Source: Zoogloea sp041914405
GTDB lineage: Bacteria; Pseudomonadota; Gammaproteobacteria; Burkholderiales; Rhodocyclaceae
Direction of reading: 5' to 3'
Assembly: GCF_041914405.1 (NCBI RefSeq)
Contig: NZ_JAYSDK010000026.1
Location: forward strand, 1 to 64,000
DNA: 64,000 nucleotides
Positions within the stretch are counted from its first letter, which is position 1, and the number at the start of each line of letters is the position of its first letter. A program made the translations under genes and the position numbers. The notes beneath the pieces were generated by a model that was not told where the DNA came from, did not search any database, and saw only the letters and a program-made list of their open reading frames with translations. Positions 25,438 to 34,511 of the stretch are shown here, piece by piece.

Positions 25438-26196
25438 ATGGCTGGCTGGGCGTGGCCGGCGCTGGTGGTGCACCGTTGCGGTGGCGCGCTGGCGCCGGAG
25501 AACACCCTGGCTGGCCTTGAGATTGCCGCCCGACTGGGGTGCCAGGCAGTGGAGTTCGACGTGATGCTGTCCGCTGACGGGCAGCCGGTTCTGATCCACG
25601 ACGAAACCCTGGACCGGACTGCTGGCCGTCCGGGGCACGTTGCCGAACTGGGCGCGGCGGAACTGGCAGGCGTGGATGTGGGGAGCCACTTCCATCCTGC
25701 TTATGCCGGTGAAGCCATCCCAGCATTTGGCGCGGCGCTGGAGCGTTGCCGAAGCCTCCGGCTGGCCGCCAATGTGGAGATCAAGCCGGCCGCCGGCAAG
25801 GAGCGGCAAACCGGCCAGGTCGTGGGGCGCTGTCTGCGCGCCATCGATGCCGGAGCCGATGGGCCACAGGTCCTGCTGTCGTCTTTCTCGGTGGAGGCCC
25901 TGGAGGCCGCCATTGCGGAAGTGCCCCACCTGTCTAGGGCTCTGCTGGTTGGCTCATACAGTCCTGCCGCACTGGCGATGGCGCGGAAGCTGTCCTGTGT
26001 GGCACTCAACCTGTCGCGGGAAGGGCTGACCGCGGCGGATGTCGACGCTGTCCGCGAAGCCAAGTTGGCTGTCATGGTCTACACGGTCAATGCTTTCGAC
26101 GAGGCGCGGCGCCTGCTTGACTGGGGCGTTGCTGGCGTGTTTTCCGATCGCCCCGATCTCCTCCTTCCGCTGGCAACGGAGTGTTGCATTACTTGA
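25438..26196 (+). CDS. ugpQ: Glycerophosphodiester phosphodiesterase
   Basis: This 252-residue cytoplasmic enzyme, with no signal peptide, hydrolyses glycerophosphodiesters to glycerol-3-phosphate and an alcohol. The catalytic pattern is intact: VVHRCGGALAPENT, VEFDVMLSADGQPVLIHDETLDRT, the metal-binding VEIKPA and the C-terminal VYTVN and GVFSDRPD. ATG 25438 lies ten bases after GAGG; a GTG at 25432 is an alternative. It is co-transcribed with the UgpB-like gene, which points to use of phospholipid head groups. Confidence 0.9.
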   Translation: MAGWAWPALVVHRCGGALAPENTLAGLEIAARLGCQAVEFDVMLSADGQPVLIHDETLDRTAGRPGHVAELGAAELAGVDVGSHFHPAYAGEAIPAFGAALERCRSLRLAANVEIKPAAGKERQTGQVVGRCLRAIDAGADGPQVLLSSFSVEALEAAIAEVPHLSRALLVGSYSPAALAMARKLSCVALNLSREGLTAADVDAVREAKLAVMVYTVNAFDEARRLLDWGVAGVFSDRPDLLLPLATECCIT

Positions 26197-26262
26197 TCGG
26201 GTCGGCTTGACGCCGCTGCAGTCGGCCCCTAACATCGCGTTTTTCCTAATCTGGGCACGGTC

Positions 26263-27231
26263 TTGTCTCTCACGCAGCTTTACGCGCCGATCGCCGAAGA
26301 CATGAAGGCGCTCGATGCCGTCATAAGGGATCGCCTTTACTCTGACGTGGTCCTCATTCGCCAGGTGGCCGAGTACATCATCGGTAGTGGCGGCAAGAGA
26401 CTGCGTCCAGCCATGGTCTTGTTCACGGCTGGCGCTGCCGGTTATCAGGGCTCCTATCATCGTGAATTGGCGGCGGTCGTGGAATTCATTCACACGGCAA
26501 CATTGCTGCACGACGATGTGGTCGACGAGTCCGAATTGCGCCGCGGCAACAAGACGGCCAATGCATTGTTCGGCAATGCGGCTTCTGTGTTGGTCGGGGA
26601 TTTCCTGTATTCCCGTGCTTTCCAGATGATGGTCGGCACCGACAACATGAAGGTGATGCGCGTCCTTGCCGATGCCACCAACGTGATTGCCGAAGGCGAA
26701 GTCCTGCAGTTGCTCAATTGCCATAACGCCGACGTCGAGATCGAAGATTACCTGCGGGTGATCCGTTACAAAACGGCCAAGCTATTTGAGGCAGCAGCCC
26801 GACTCGGCGGCATTCTGGGTGGTGTCAGTCAGGAACTGGAAGATTCCCTCGCTGCCTTTGGTATGCATATTGGGACCGCCTTCCAATTGATCGACGACGT
26901 GTTGGATTATTCCGGCGAAGAAGCGGATACCGGCAAGCATATTGGTGACGACCTCGCGGAAGGCAAGCCGACCTTGCCGTTGATTCACGTGATGCAGCAC
27001 GGTACGCCGGAGCAAGCCGCCTGCGTGCGTAAGGCTATTGAAAATGGTGGCCGTGATGACTTTGCGGTGGTGCTCAGCGCCATTCGCGAATCCGGTGCGA
27101 TTGAAGCCACCCGTAAAGTGGCTGAAGAAGAGGCGCAACTTGCCCTTAATGCACTTAATCAACTTCCCTCTTCCATTTTTAAAGAATCGTTGATACAATT
27201 GTCTTCGTTCGCAGTTGCACGGAAATATTAA
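26263..27231 (+). CDS. ispB: Polyprenyl (octaprenyl) diphosphate synthase
   Basis: This 322-residue trans-prenyltransferase builds the ubiquinone side chain. Both Asp-rich motifs are intact: LLHDDVVDESELRRG and LIDDVLDYSG. GGKRLRPAMV is near residue 45, and the length equals E. coli IspB (323). The only fitting start is a TTG at 26263 giving MSLTQLYAPIAEDM. The length of the product depends on other residues that cannot be judged by eye, so octaprenyl is taken from family usage. tRNA-Pro follows, an order seen in several betaproteobacteria. Confidence 0.93.
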   Translation: MSLTQLYAPIAEDMKALDAVIRDRLYSDVVLIRQVAEYIIGSGGKRLRPAMVLFTAGAAGYQGSYHRELAAVVEFIHTATLLHDDVVDESELRRGNKTANALFGNAASVLVGDFLYSRAFQMMVGTDNMKVMRVLADATNVIAEGEVLQLLNCHNADVEIEDYLRVIRYKTAKLFEAAARLGGILGGVSQELEDSLAAFGMHIGTAFQLIDDVLDYSGEEADTGKHIGDDLAEGKPTLPLIHVMQHGTPEQAACVRKAIENGGRDDFAVVLSAIRESGAIEATRKVAEEEAQLALNALNQLPSSIFKESLIQLSSFAVARKY

Positions 27232-27266
27232 TTTCTAGTGCGAGGCGAAAAAGTTTCAAAAATAGC

Positions 27267-27294
27267 TTTACAAAGTCGAAATTAACTGTATAAT
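27267..27294 (+). promoter_or_regulatory. Sigma-70 promoter of tRNA-Pro
   Basis: TTTACA (27267-27272), a 16-base spacer and a perfect TATAAT (27289-27294) lie about 57 bases upstream of the tRNA in an AT-rich region. Confidence 0.8.
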
Positions 27295-27351
27295 TAACGA
27301 CTTGTTGTTTTAGAGAGTTAGCAAATCAGCGCTAATTCAGCAGTAAAGAGT

Positions 27352-27428
27352 CGGGGAATAGCTCAGCCTGGTAGAGCACTGCGTTCGGGACGCAGGGGCC
27401 GGAGGTTCGAATCCTCTTTCCCCGACCA
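27352..27428 (+). tRNA. tRNA-Pro (anticodon CGG)
   Basis: The gene is 77 bases with encoded CCA. CGGGGAA pairs with TTCCCCG. The anticodon stem CTGCG/CGCAG encloses TTCGGGA (anticodon CGG, reading CCG), and the T arm GGAGG TTCGAAT CCTCT is normal. Confidence 0.97.
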
Positions 27429-27440
27429 CCAATTCCGAGG

Positions 27441-27508
27441 CAAATAAGATTCTTATTTGCACTCAAACAAAAATGGAGCAAAGTCAAAATAGGCTTTGCT
27501 CCATTTTT
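27441..27508 (+). terminator. Hairpin and rho-independent terminator after tRNA-Pro
   Basis: A perfect dyad CAAATAAGA with TCTTATTTG (27441-27459) is followed by a 15-bp stem, AAAAATGGAGCAAAG with CTTTGCTCCATTTTT (27469-27508), with a 10-base loop and a T-rich end. The second hairpin is a strong terminator; the first may help 3' processing. Confidence 0.9.
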
Positions 27509-27778
27509 GTTTTCTGCCGCCGAAATTGGCAAATACGGCTTAATGGCGATGGTATCGACGCCCGCTTCCCGCTGTTCATTCCCTTGGCTGCTTGAGCGGA
27601 CATCTGGTCAGGCTGTTGCAAGGGGGCGCGACTATAAGAACAAGTCGATTCTCCCGACACCTCGTCCGCCGTATCCACCTCCCGTGAATCCCTGCCGTAG
27701 CCGGAGCACCTCCGCTGCGTATCGCTGCGCTCATCCTCGGCGACGAGGACAGGGAATGACCGACTCTGCTGATCTCCG
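27509..27778. other. Intergenic region before the Pls-like gene
   Basis: No gene is supported here. A -10-like TATAAG lies at 27633-27638 without a clear -35. The 140-base leader before the ATG can pair CCTCGTC (near 27660) with GACGAGG (near 27750). No ribosome site precedes the ATG at 27779. Confidence 0.4.
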
Positions 27779-30700
27779 ATGATAGTCAAAGGCACTTTCC
27801 GACCGGATCTTCTTCTTGAAGAAACCCTTGCAGACCTTTTCGAGGCGACGGCGAGCCGTCATCCAGAACGTCCGGCGCTGATCTGGGGAACGGAGAGCCT
27901 CACTTACCGCGTGCTCGACGAGCGGGCGGACCTGGTAGCCCATCATCTCATCATGGCCGGCGTGCGGCCTGGCGACATTCTGGGCCTGTGGTTGCCGAGG
28001 GGCGTCGATCTGTTGGTCGCACAACTTGCCATCGCCAAGACCGGCGCGGCCTGGCTGCCGTTCGACGCGGATGCGCCGGCTGAGCGCGTCGCCGTGTGTC
28101 TGCAGGATGCGCGCGGCGCGGGTTTGATTACCGACAGATCGGTGGCGGGCGTCACCTGCCCGGTCTGGTCTCCGGCTGCACTGCTGGGCGGCGCCGGGCA
28201 GCCGCTGTGCCGCCGTGACGGTGTCAGTCCGGATGATCCCGCGTACGTGATCTACACCTCCGGATCGACGGGAACGCCCAAAGGGGTGCCGATCAGCCAG
28301 CGGGCGATCTGCCATTTCCTGCGCAGCGAGAACGACGTGCTCGGCATCCGGGCCGAGGACCGCATCTACCAGGGTTTCTCGGTCGCCTTTGACATGTCTT
28401 TCGAGGAGATCTGGATCGCCTACCTGGTTGGTGCGAGCCTGTGGATTGCGCCGCAGGAGATCACCGCTGACCCGGATGCCTTGCCAAAAGCCCTGCAGGA
28501 GCAGGGCATCACCGTGCTCCACGCGGTGCCGACCTTGCTGGCCCTGTTTGCGACCGATGTGCCTGGCCTGCGCCTGATCAATCTGGGGGGCGAGGCCTGC
28601 CCGCAGTCCGTGGCCGACCGCTGGGCAACGCCAGAGCGTCAGGTCTTCAATACCTACGGTCCGACGGAGGCGACGGTGTCGGCCAGTATCACCACGCTGA
28701 CGCCGGGCGAGGCGGTGACGATCGGCCGGCCGTTGCCCAACTACGGTCTGCTGGTCGTCGATGCCGGCATGAATCTGCTGCCCGCAGGGGAAACCGGCGA
28801 GCTGTGCATCTTTGGCCCAGGGGTGGCGGATGGTTATCTGGGGCGCCCCGAGTTGACCAGCGAGAAGTTCAGGGTCAATCCGTGGGCGGAAGCGGCTCAT
28901 GAAGCACGCCTCTACCGGACCGGCGATTTGGCGCGCATCGACGCGGAGGGGCGGGTGGAATGCCTGGGGCGGGTCGACGATCAGGTCAAGGTGCGCGGCT
29001 TCCGCGTCGAACTGGGCGAGATCGAGGCTGCCCTGACGCGCCGGCTTGTCAATGCGACGGCGGCCGTGGTGTTAAAGCCGGTCGGTGAGGTTGAGCAACT
29101 GGTCGCCTACATCATGGCCGCGGACATCGAGCGGCTGGAGGTCGCCGCCTTGCGCGCTCATCTGCGTGAGACCTTGCCGTCCTACATGGTGCCCAGCCAC
29201 TTCGAACTGATCGAGGTGATTCCCCGCCTGACCTCCGGCAAGATCGACCGCAAGGCCCTGCGTGCCTTGCCGATGAGCGTGCCGGCTACGGCTGCAGAGT
29301 CCGACCAGCCGGCCAGCGAGACCGAAGTCGCGCTGTTCGCCGGTCTGGCCCGTCTTTTTCCGGGGCTGGCTATCCGCCGGGACAGCGATTTCTTCAACGA
29401 CCTCGGTGGTCATTCCTTGCTGGCCGCGCGACTGGTGTCGGCACTGCGGACAGATCCGCGCTTCGCCGGAATGACAGTACGGGACGTTTATTGCCAGAGG
29501 CGGGTGGCCGACATCGCGGTTGCGATGGAGGAGGGGGCTCGCCGCCAGACGGCCACCCGTGCCCGATCCTATGTGCAGGTGCCCCCGCTGCGGCGCCTGC
29601 TGTGCGGTCTTGCGCAGGCAGTGACGCTGCCGTTCATGATCGGTCTGCACATCCTCAACTGGCTGGCGCCGTTCTTCACCTACCACTTCTTCACCGGTGA
29701 TCCGGGGGACAGCGTGTGGCGTGCGATGGGTGCGTCGATGCTGGTCTTCCTCGGCACCTATCTGGTCAACTTCGGTGCGGCCGTGATCAGCAGCCGGACC
29801 TTGCTGCTCGGTATCCGCCCTGGCCGCTATCCCCTGTGGGGCCCTACCTATTTCCGCTGGTGGCTGGCCGACCGGCTGCAACAGACCGCACCGGCCTACC
29901 TGCTGTCCGGCTCATCCCTTTACTGCGGCTATCTGCGTGCCCTCGGGGCGCGCATCGGCCGGGATGTGGTGATCGGCTCGGTGACGATCCGCCAGCCCTG
30001 GCTGCTGTCCGTCGGCGATGGTGCGAGCATCGGCTCCCAGGTCAACCTGGAGAACGTGCGGGTCGAGGGGGGGGAACTGATCGTCGGCGCCATCGACATC
30101 GGCGCGGAAAGCAATGTGGGCTCCTACGCGGTGCTGGAGGACGATACGGCAGTTGCCCCCTTTGGCCGCCTCGAAGGTCTGGCGGCCTTGCCGCGGGGGG
30201 GGCGGATCGGTGAACGGGAGGTCTGGGACGGATCGCCGGCCCGTTACGTGCGCCACCTGACGGATAAGGAAAGGCTGGTTCGGCCCCCGGTCAGTGCCCT
30301 GCGCCGGAAGCTGGAGGCGGTCTTCTTCGGCTTGGGGGCCGCCATGACGGCCTTGCTGTTCTTCCTACCGATCTTCCCGACCTTCGTGCTGATCGATGCC
30401 CTCGACGACGGGGCCTTCGATCCGGCGGCGGCCGGCGCGCATGGCTATTTGTGGGCGGTCATGCGCTACACACTGCTGGCACTGCCGGCGAGCAGCGTGC
30501 TGGTCATCAGCACTGCGCTGATTGCCGCCGCCATTCGCTGGCTGGTGCTGCCGCGCCTGCTGCCGGGCACCTGGCCGGTGCATAGCAACGTGTATTGCCG
30601 AAAATGGCTGGCCAACCAGATCCAGGTGGCCAGCCTCAACGTGCTGCACGGGGTGTATGCGACGATCTACGCGCCGGTGTGGTATCGCCTGCTCGGCGCC

Positions 30701-31735
30701 AAGATCGGTCGCGACGCGGAAATCTCCACCGCGATGGGTATCGTGCCGGACATGCTGACCCTCGGCGACGAAGCCTTCATCGCCGATGCGGTGATGCTCG
30801 GCGACGAGAAGATCGACGCCGGCTGGATGTCGGTGGACAACACGGTGATCGGCCAGCGCAGCTTCGTCGGCAATGGCGCCTACGTGCCGGACGGCACCAC
30901 GCTGCCGCCGGGCGTGCTGCTCGGCGTGCAGTCGAAGGCGCCTGCCACCGAGAGGATGGTTCCGGGCCAGACCTGGCTTGGCTCGCCGGCGCTGGAGCTG
31001 CCGTCCCGCGAGGAGGTGATGGGCTTCCCGGACGCGCTGACCTTCCGCCCGTCCATCTGGCGGCGCATCGGCCGCGGCATCGTTGAAGCGGCGCGCATCC
31101 TGATTCCCCTGTCCCTGATCATCGGCGTCGGCTACGTGATCGTGCTCGCCGCCATGCCGGCTGCTGCCGATGAGAACTGGTTCAAGCTGTCCTGGCAGCT
31201 GAGCCTGGCGGGGATCTGCTACGGCATCGGCGGCTATCTGCTGGTGGTGCTGCTCAAGTGGTTGCTGATCGGCCGCTATCGCCCACGTGCCGTGCCGATG
31301 TGGACCCCCTTCGTGTGGGTCAGCGAGGCGGTGACCAGCGTTTATGAGTCCATTGCTGTCCCCAATTTCCTTGAGTACCTGCGCGGCACGCCGATGCTGC
31401 CGGTGGTTTTGCGCCTGATCGGCGTGCGTACCGGGCGCGGCGTCTATATGGATACGACCGACATCACCGAGTTCGACTGCGTGACGATCGGCGACCAGGC
31501 CGAACTGAATGCCTGGTCGGGGCCGCAGACCCACCTGTTCGAAGACCGCATCATGAAGATCGGCCGTATCGACATCGGCGCCCAGGTGACGGTCGGTGTA
31601 CGCGGCACTGTGCTGTACGACACCCGGATCGGCGATGGCGTGCGGCTCGGGCCGCTGACCCTGGTCATGAAGGGGGAAAGCCTCCCGGCCCAGACCGCCT
31701 GGAGCGGCTCGCCGGCCCAGCCTTGGCAGGGCTGA
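27779..31735 (+). CDS. Single-module NRPS with Pls-type membrane terminal domain
   Basis: The 1318-residue protein has the order adenylation domain (about 15-500; YTSGSTGTPKG at 159-169, YGPTEATVS, YRTGDLARI, terminal Lys in SGKIDRKAL), carrier protein (DLGGHSLL, phosphopantetheine Ser546), then a C-terminal half with six membrane segments (about 604-640, 648-670, 849-876, 894-925, 1107-1127, 1141-1165). Three soluble regions rich in hexapeptide-repeat sequence (GARIGRDVVIGS, GAKIGRDAEIS, GVRTGRGVYM) lie between or after the membrane pairs. This is the layout and length of epsilon-poly-L-lysine synthetase Pls (about 1319 residues) and the TIGR02353 terminal domain. No condensation or thioesterase domain is present. 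By-eye pocket residues (Asp and Glu at the 235/239 positions) would fit a basic amino acid such as Lys or Orn, but this is tentative. Confidence 0.85.
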   Translation: MIVKGTFRPDLLLEETLADLFEATASRHPERPALIWGTESLTYRVLDERADLVAHHLIMAGVRPGDILGLWLPRGVDLLVAQLAIAKTGAAWLPFDADAPAERVAVCLQDARGAGLITDRSVAGVTCPVWSPAALLGGAGQPLCRRDGVSPDDPAYVIYTSGSTGTPKGVPISQRAICHFLRSENDVLGIRAEDRIYQGFSVAFDMSFEEIWIAYLVGASLWIAPQEITADPDALPKALQEQGITVLHAVPTLLALFATDVPGLRLINLGGEACPQSVADRWATPERQVFNTYGPTEATVSASITTLTPGEAVTIGRPLPNYGLLVVDAGMNLLPAGETGELCIFGPGVADGYLGRPELTSEKFRVNPWAEAAHEARLYRTGDLARIDAEGRVECLGRVDDQVKVRGFRVELGEIEAALTRRLVNATAAVVLKPVGEVEQLVAYIMAADIERLEVAALRAHLRETLPSYMVPSHFELIEVIPRLTSGKIDRKALRALPMSVPATAAESDQPASETEVALFAGLARLFPGLAIRRDSDFFNDLGGHSLLAARLVSALRTDPRFAGMTVRDVYCQRRVADIAVAMEEGARRQTATRARSYVQVPPLRRLLCGLAQAVTLPFMIGLHILNWLAPFFTYHFFTGDPGDSVWRAMGASMLVFLGTYLVNFGAAVISSRTLLLGIRPGRYPLWGPTYFRWWLADRLQQTAPAYLLSGSSLYCGYLRALGARIGRDVVIGSVTIRQPWLLSVGDGASIGSQVNLENVRVEGGELIVGAIDIGAESNVGSYAVLEDDTAVAPFGRLEGLAALPRGGRIGEREVWDGSPARYVRHLTDKERLVRPPVSALRRKLEAVFFGLGAAMTALLFFLPIFPTFVLIDALDDGAFDPAAAGAHGYLWAVMRYTLLALPASSVLVISTALIAAAIRWLVLPRLLPGTWPVHSNVYCRKWLANQIQVASLNVLHGVYATIYAPVWYRLLGAKIGRDAEISTAMGIVPDMLTLGDEAFIADAVMLGDEKIDAGWMSVDNTVIGQRSFVGNGAYVPDGTTLPPGVLLGVQSKAPATERMVPGQTWLGSPALELPSREEVMGFPDALTFRPSIWRRIGRGIVEAARILIPLSLIIGVGYVIVLAAMPAAADENWFKLSWQLSLAGICYGIGGYLLVVLLKWLLIGRYRPRAVPMWTPFVWVSEAVTSVYESIAVPNFLEYLRGTPMLPVVLRLIGVRTGRGVYMDTTDITEFDCVTIGDQAELNAWSGPQTHLFEDRIMKIGRIDIGAQVTVGVRGTVLYDTRIGDGVRLGPLTLVMKGESLPAQTAWSGSPAQPWQG

Positions 31736-31805
31736 TGCAATGCTGTGCATGGCGCGGTGACGAGCGATGTAAGAATGCAATGCAATCCAGTGCGGGCTTG
31801 CAAAG

Positions 31806-31852
31806 TACATAAGAATTGCTTGGTTTGGGCCTCGCGGCGGCGGGGCTAGAGT
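31806..31852 (+). promoter_or_regulatory. Putative sulfur-regulon promoter before metY (site a)
   Basis: TTGGTT (31820-31825) is followed after 20 bases by CTAGAGT (31846-31852), containing a -10-like TAGAGT. The upstream half-site at the shared position is weak (CAAAG, 31801-31805), although an ATAAG occurs nearer at 31809-31813. The predicted leader to the metY ATG is about 140 bases and can form a GC-rich hairpin at 31910-31940. Confidence 0.55.
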
Positions 31853-32001
31853 CGAGACCTTCAGATGCAGGCTGGCCCGCGCCAGGTTCTGCACACATCC
31901 AAGCCGGTTGCAGCTCCCCCCAATGCTGGGGTGGGGCTGCCGGAAGCCGGCGCAGGGCGGGCCAGGATGCGCTTCGATCCAAGACTCGAGGGAGTGCCGC
32001 C

Positions 32002-33327
32002 ATGACCGACCGCAAAGCCGCCTACCGCTTTGAAACCCTGCAGGTGCATGCCGGGCAGCAGCCCGCGCCGGGTACCAATGCCCGCGCGGTGCCGATCTAC
32101 CAGACCACGTCCTACACCTTCAATGACGCCGACCACGGCGCGCGCCTGTTCGCGCTGAAGGAGTTCGGCAACATTTACACCCGCATCATGAACCCCACCA
32201 CCGACGTCTTCGAGCAGCGCATCGCCGCGCTCGAAGGCGGCGTCGCGGCGGTGGCCACGAGTTCTGGCCAGGCCGCCCAGTTCCTGGCCATCACCACCAT
32301 CGCCCAGGCCGGCGACAACATCGTGTCCACCAGCTACGTGTATGGCGGAACCTACAACCAGTTCAAGGTCACGCTACCGCGCCTCGGCATCGACGTGAAG
32401 TTCGTCGAGGGCGACGACCCGGAGGACTTCCGCCGCGCCATCGACGCCAACACCAAGGCCTTGTACGTGGAGACCATCGGCAACCCGCGCTTCAACATCC
32501 CGGATTTCGAGGCGCTGGCGCAGATCGCCCACGAGGCGGGAATTCCGCTGATCGTCGACAACACCTTCGGCGCCGGCGGCTACATCGCCCGGCCGATCGA
32601 CCACGGTGCCGACATCGTCGTCGAGTCGGCCACCAAGTGGATTGGTGGCCATGGCACGTCCATCGGCGGCGTGATCGTCGATTCCGGCAGGTTCGACTGG
32701 GGCAACGGCAAGTTCCCGCTGTTCACCGAGCCGGCGCCGGGCTACCACGGCCTCAATTTCTGGGAAGTGTTCGGCAGCGGCGGCCCCTTCGGCAACATCG
32801 CCTTCGCGATCCGCGCCCGCGTCGAAGGCCTGCGCGACATCGGCCCGAGCCTGTCGCCGTTCAACGCCTTTCAGCTGCTGCAGGGCGTCGAGACCTTGTC
32901 CCTGCGCGTGCAGCGCCACCTGGAAAACACCCTTGAGCTGGCCCACTGGCTGAAGGCCCATCCGCAGGTGGCGTGGGTCGAATACAACGGCCTCGAAGAC
33001 AGCCCGTACCACGAACTGGCTAAGAAGTACCTGCGCAACGGTTTCGGCGCGGTGCTCAACTTCGGCATCAAGGGCGGCGCCAACGCGGCGCGGACCTTCA
33101 TCGACAACGTGGAACTGGCCAGCCACCTGGCCAACGTCGGCGACGCCAAGACGCTGGTGATCCACCCGGCGTCCACCACCCACCAGCAACTGTCGGAAGC
33201 CGAGCAGAAGAGTGCCGGCGTGCGGCCGGACCTGGTCCGTGTGTCGGTGGGCATCGAGCACATCGAGGACATCAAGGCCGACTTCGACCACGCGCTGCGT
33301 CGGGCCGGGCTGGAAGCGGCGGCATGA
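32002..33327 (+). CDS. metY: O-acetylhomoserine sulfhydrylase
   Basis: This 441-residue PLP enzyme of the Cys/Met metabolism family makes homocysteine from O-acetylhomoserine and sulfide. It has RFETLQVHAGQQPAPGTNARAVPIYQTTSY at the N-terminus, SSGQAAQFLAI, the PLP-stacking and Asp region IVDNTFGAGGY and the PLP-lysine SATKWIGGHG (Lys212). The C-terminal THQQLSEAEQKSAGV is diagnostic. The length fits MetY (about 430) and is longer than MetB/MetZ (about 390). ATG 32002 has GAGGGAG upstream; the longer frame starting at 31816 is rejected. It overlaps metX by four bases. Confidence 0.95.
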   Translation: MTDRKAAYRFETLQVHAGQQPAPGTNARAVPIYQTTSYTFNDADHGARLFALKEFGNIYTRIMNPTTDVFEQRIAALEGGVAAVATSSGQAAQFLAITTIAQAGDNIVSTSYVYGGTYNQFKVTLPRLGIDVKFVEGDDPEDFRRAIDANTKALYVETIGNPRFNIPDFEALAQIAHEAGIPLIVDNTFGAGGYIARPIDHGADIVVESATKWIGGHGTSIGGVIVDSGRFDWGNGKFPLFTEPAPGYHGLNFWEVFGSGGPFGNIAFAIRARVEGLRDIGPSLSPFNAFQLLQGVETLSLRVQRHLENTLELAHWLKAHPQVAWVEYNGLEDSPYHELAKKYLRNGFGAVLNFGIKGGANAARTFIDNVELASHLANVGDAKTLVIHPASTTHQQLSEAEQKSAGVRPDLVRVSVGIEHIEDIKADFDHALRRAGLEAAA

Positions 33328-34460
33328 GCGCTGTGCGCCTCTCCGACCAGACCCGCGTGTTCCAGATGGGGAGCGACTTCGCGCTGGAGTCGGGGGAGAC
33401 CCTGCCCGGCGCGCAGATCGCTTTCCGGACCTGGGGCCAGCTATCGGCGCGGGCCGATAACGCGGTGATCGTCTGCCACGCCCTGACCGGCTCGGCGGAT
33501 GCCGACGAATGGTGGGCGCCGCTGTTCGGCAAGGGCAGGGCGCTCGATCCGAGTAGCCAGTTCATCGTGTGCAGCAATGTGCTCGGCGGCTGCTACGGTA
33601 GCACCGGGCCGACGACGCCGGCGCCGGATGGCCAGCCGTGGGGCGCGCGTTTTCCGCGCATCACCATCCGCGACCAGGTGCGCGCCCAGATCGCGCTGGC
33701 CGACGCGCTCGGCATCCGGCGCATCCGTTTCGTGATCGGTGGCTCGATGGGCGGCCTGCAGGCGCTGGAGTGGGCGCTGCTCGACCCGCAGCGGGTCGGT
33801 GCGGTGGTGACGATCGCCGCCTCGGCGGCCCATTCGCCGTGGTGCGTTGCCTGGAGCGAAGCCCAGCGCTTGGCGCTGGCGGCCGATCCGAAGTATCGCA
33901 ATGGCCATTACGATCCGTCCGATCCGCCGCTGGCGGGTCTCGCCGCGGCGCGGGCGATGGCGATGGTCGGCTACCGCAGCCCGGCATCGCTGGCCCGGCG
34001 TTTCGGGCGCTGCGCGGCCGAGGAGATCTTCGGCGCCCGCGCCGTCGATCCGGATGCACTGGCCGTGCAGGGCTGGGTGCGCCATCACGGCGACAGCCTG
34101 ACCCGCCGCTTCGACGCGCACAGCTACCGGATTCTCCTCGACGCGATGGATAGCCACGACATCGGGCGTGGGCGGGGCGGCTGCCGGCTGGCGCTGGAAC
34201 AGATCCGTCAGCCGGTGTTGGTTGGTTCGGTGCCGTCGGATGCGCTGTACGTGCCGGAGGAGCAACTCGCGCTGGTCAGCCAGCTGGCGCGGGCCAGCCT
34301 GATCGCCATCGATTCCGAGCATGGCCACGACGGCTTCCTGATCGATGCCGGGCGTTTCGAGCCGGCGATCCGGCGCTTCCTGGCCGAATTCCACTCCGGC
34401 GATGTGCAATCCTTGCTTACGAATAGCCGTGTGCCGAGTCATATTGCGTACATACATTAG
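33324..34460 (+). CDS. metX: Homoserine O-acetyltransferase (MetX-type)
   Basis: This 378-residue alpha/beta hydrolase-fold acyltransferase supplies the activated homoserine used by MetY. It has VCHALTGSADADEWW, NVLGGCYGSTGP, the nucleophile elbow IGGSMGGLQALEW (Ser141), an Asp in the VPSDALYVPEEQ region and a catalytic His in DSEHGHDGFLID. Acetyl versus succinyl donor, and homoserine versus serine acceptor, cannot be settled by eye. It is translationally coupled to metY. The metW partner commonly found next to metX in betaproteobacteria is not here, suggesting a second metX-metW elsewhere and a sulfur-starvation role for this pair. Confidence 0.9.
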   Translation: MSAVRLSDQTRVFQMGSDFALESGETLPGAQIAFRTWGQLSARADNAVIVCHALTGSADADEWWAPLFGKGRALDPSSQFIVCSNVLGGCYGSTGPTTPAPDGQPWGARFPRITIRDQVRAQIALADALGIRRIRFVIGGSMGGLQALEWALLDPQRVGAVVTIAASAAHSPWCVAWSEAQRLALAADPKYRNGHYDPSDPPLAGLAAARAMAMVGYRSPASLARRFGRCAAEEIFGARAVDPDALAVQGWVRHHGDSLTRRFDAHSYRILLDAMDSHDIGRGRGGCRLALEQIRQPVLVGSVPSDALYVPEEQLALVSQLARASLIAIDSEHGHDGFLIDAGRFEPAIRRFLAEFHSGDVQSLLTNSRVPSHIAYIH

Positions 34461-34511
34461 GACGAGAATGCGGGCCCCGGCTGGTCCGGCTGTATTACTG
34501 GAAAAATCGAC

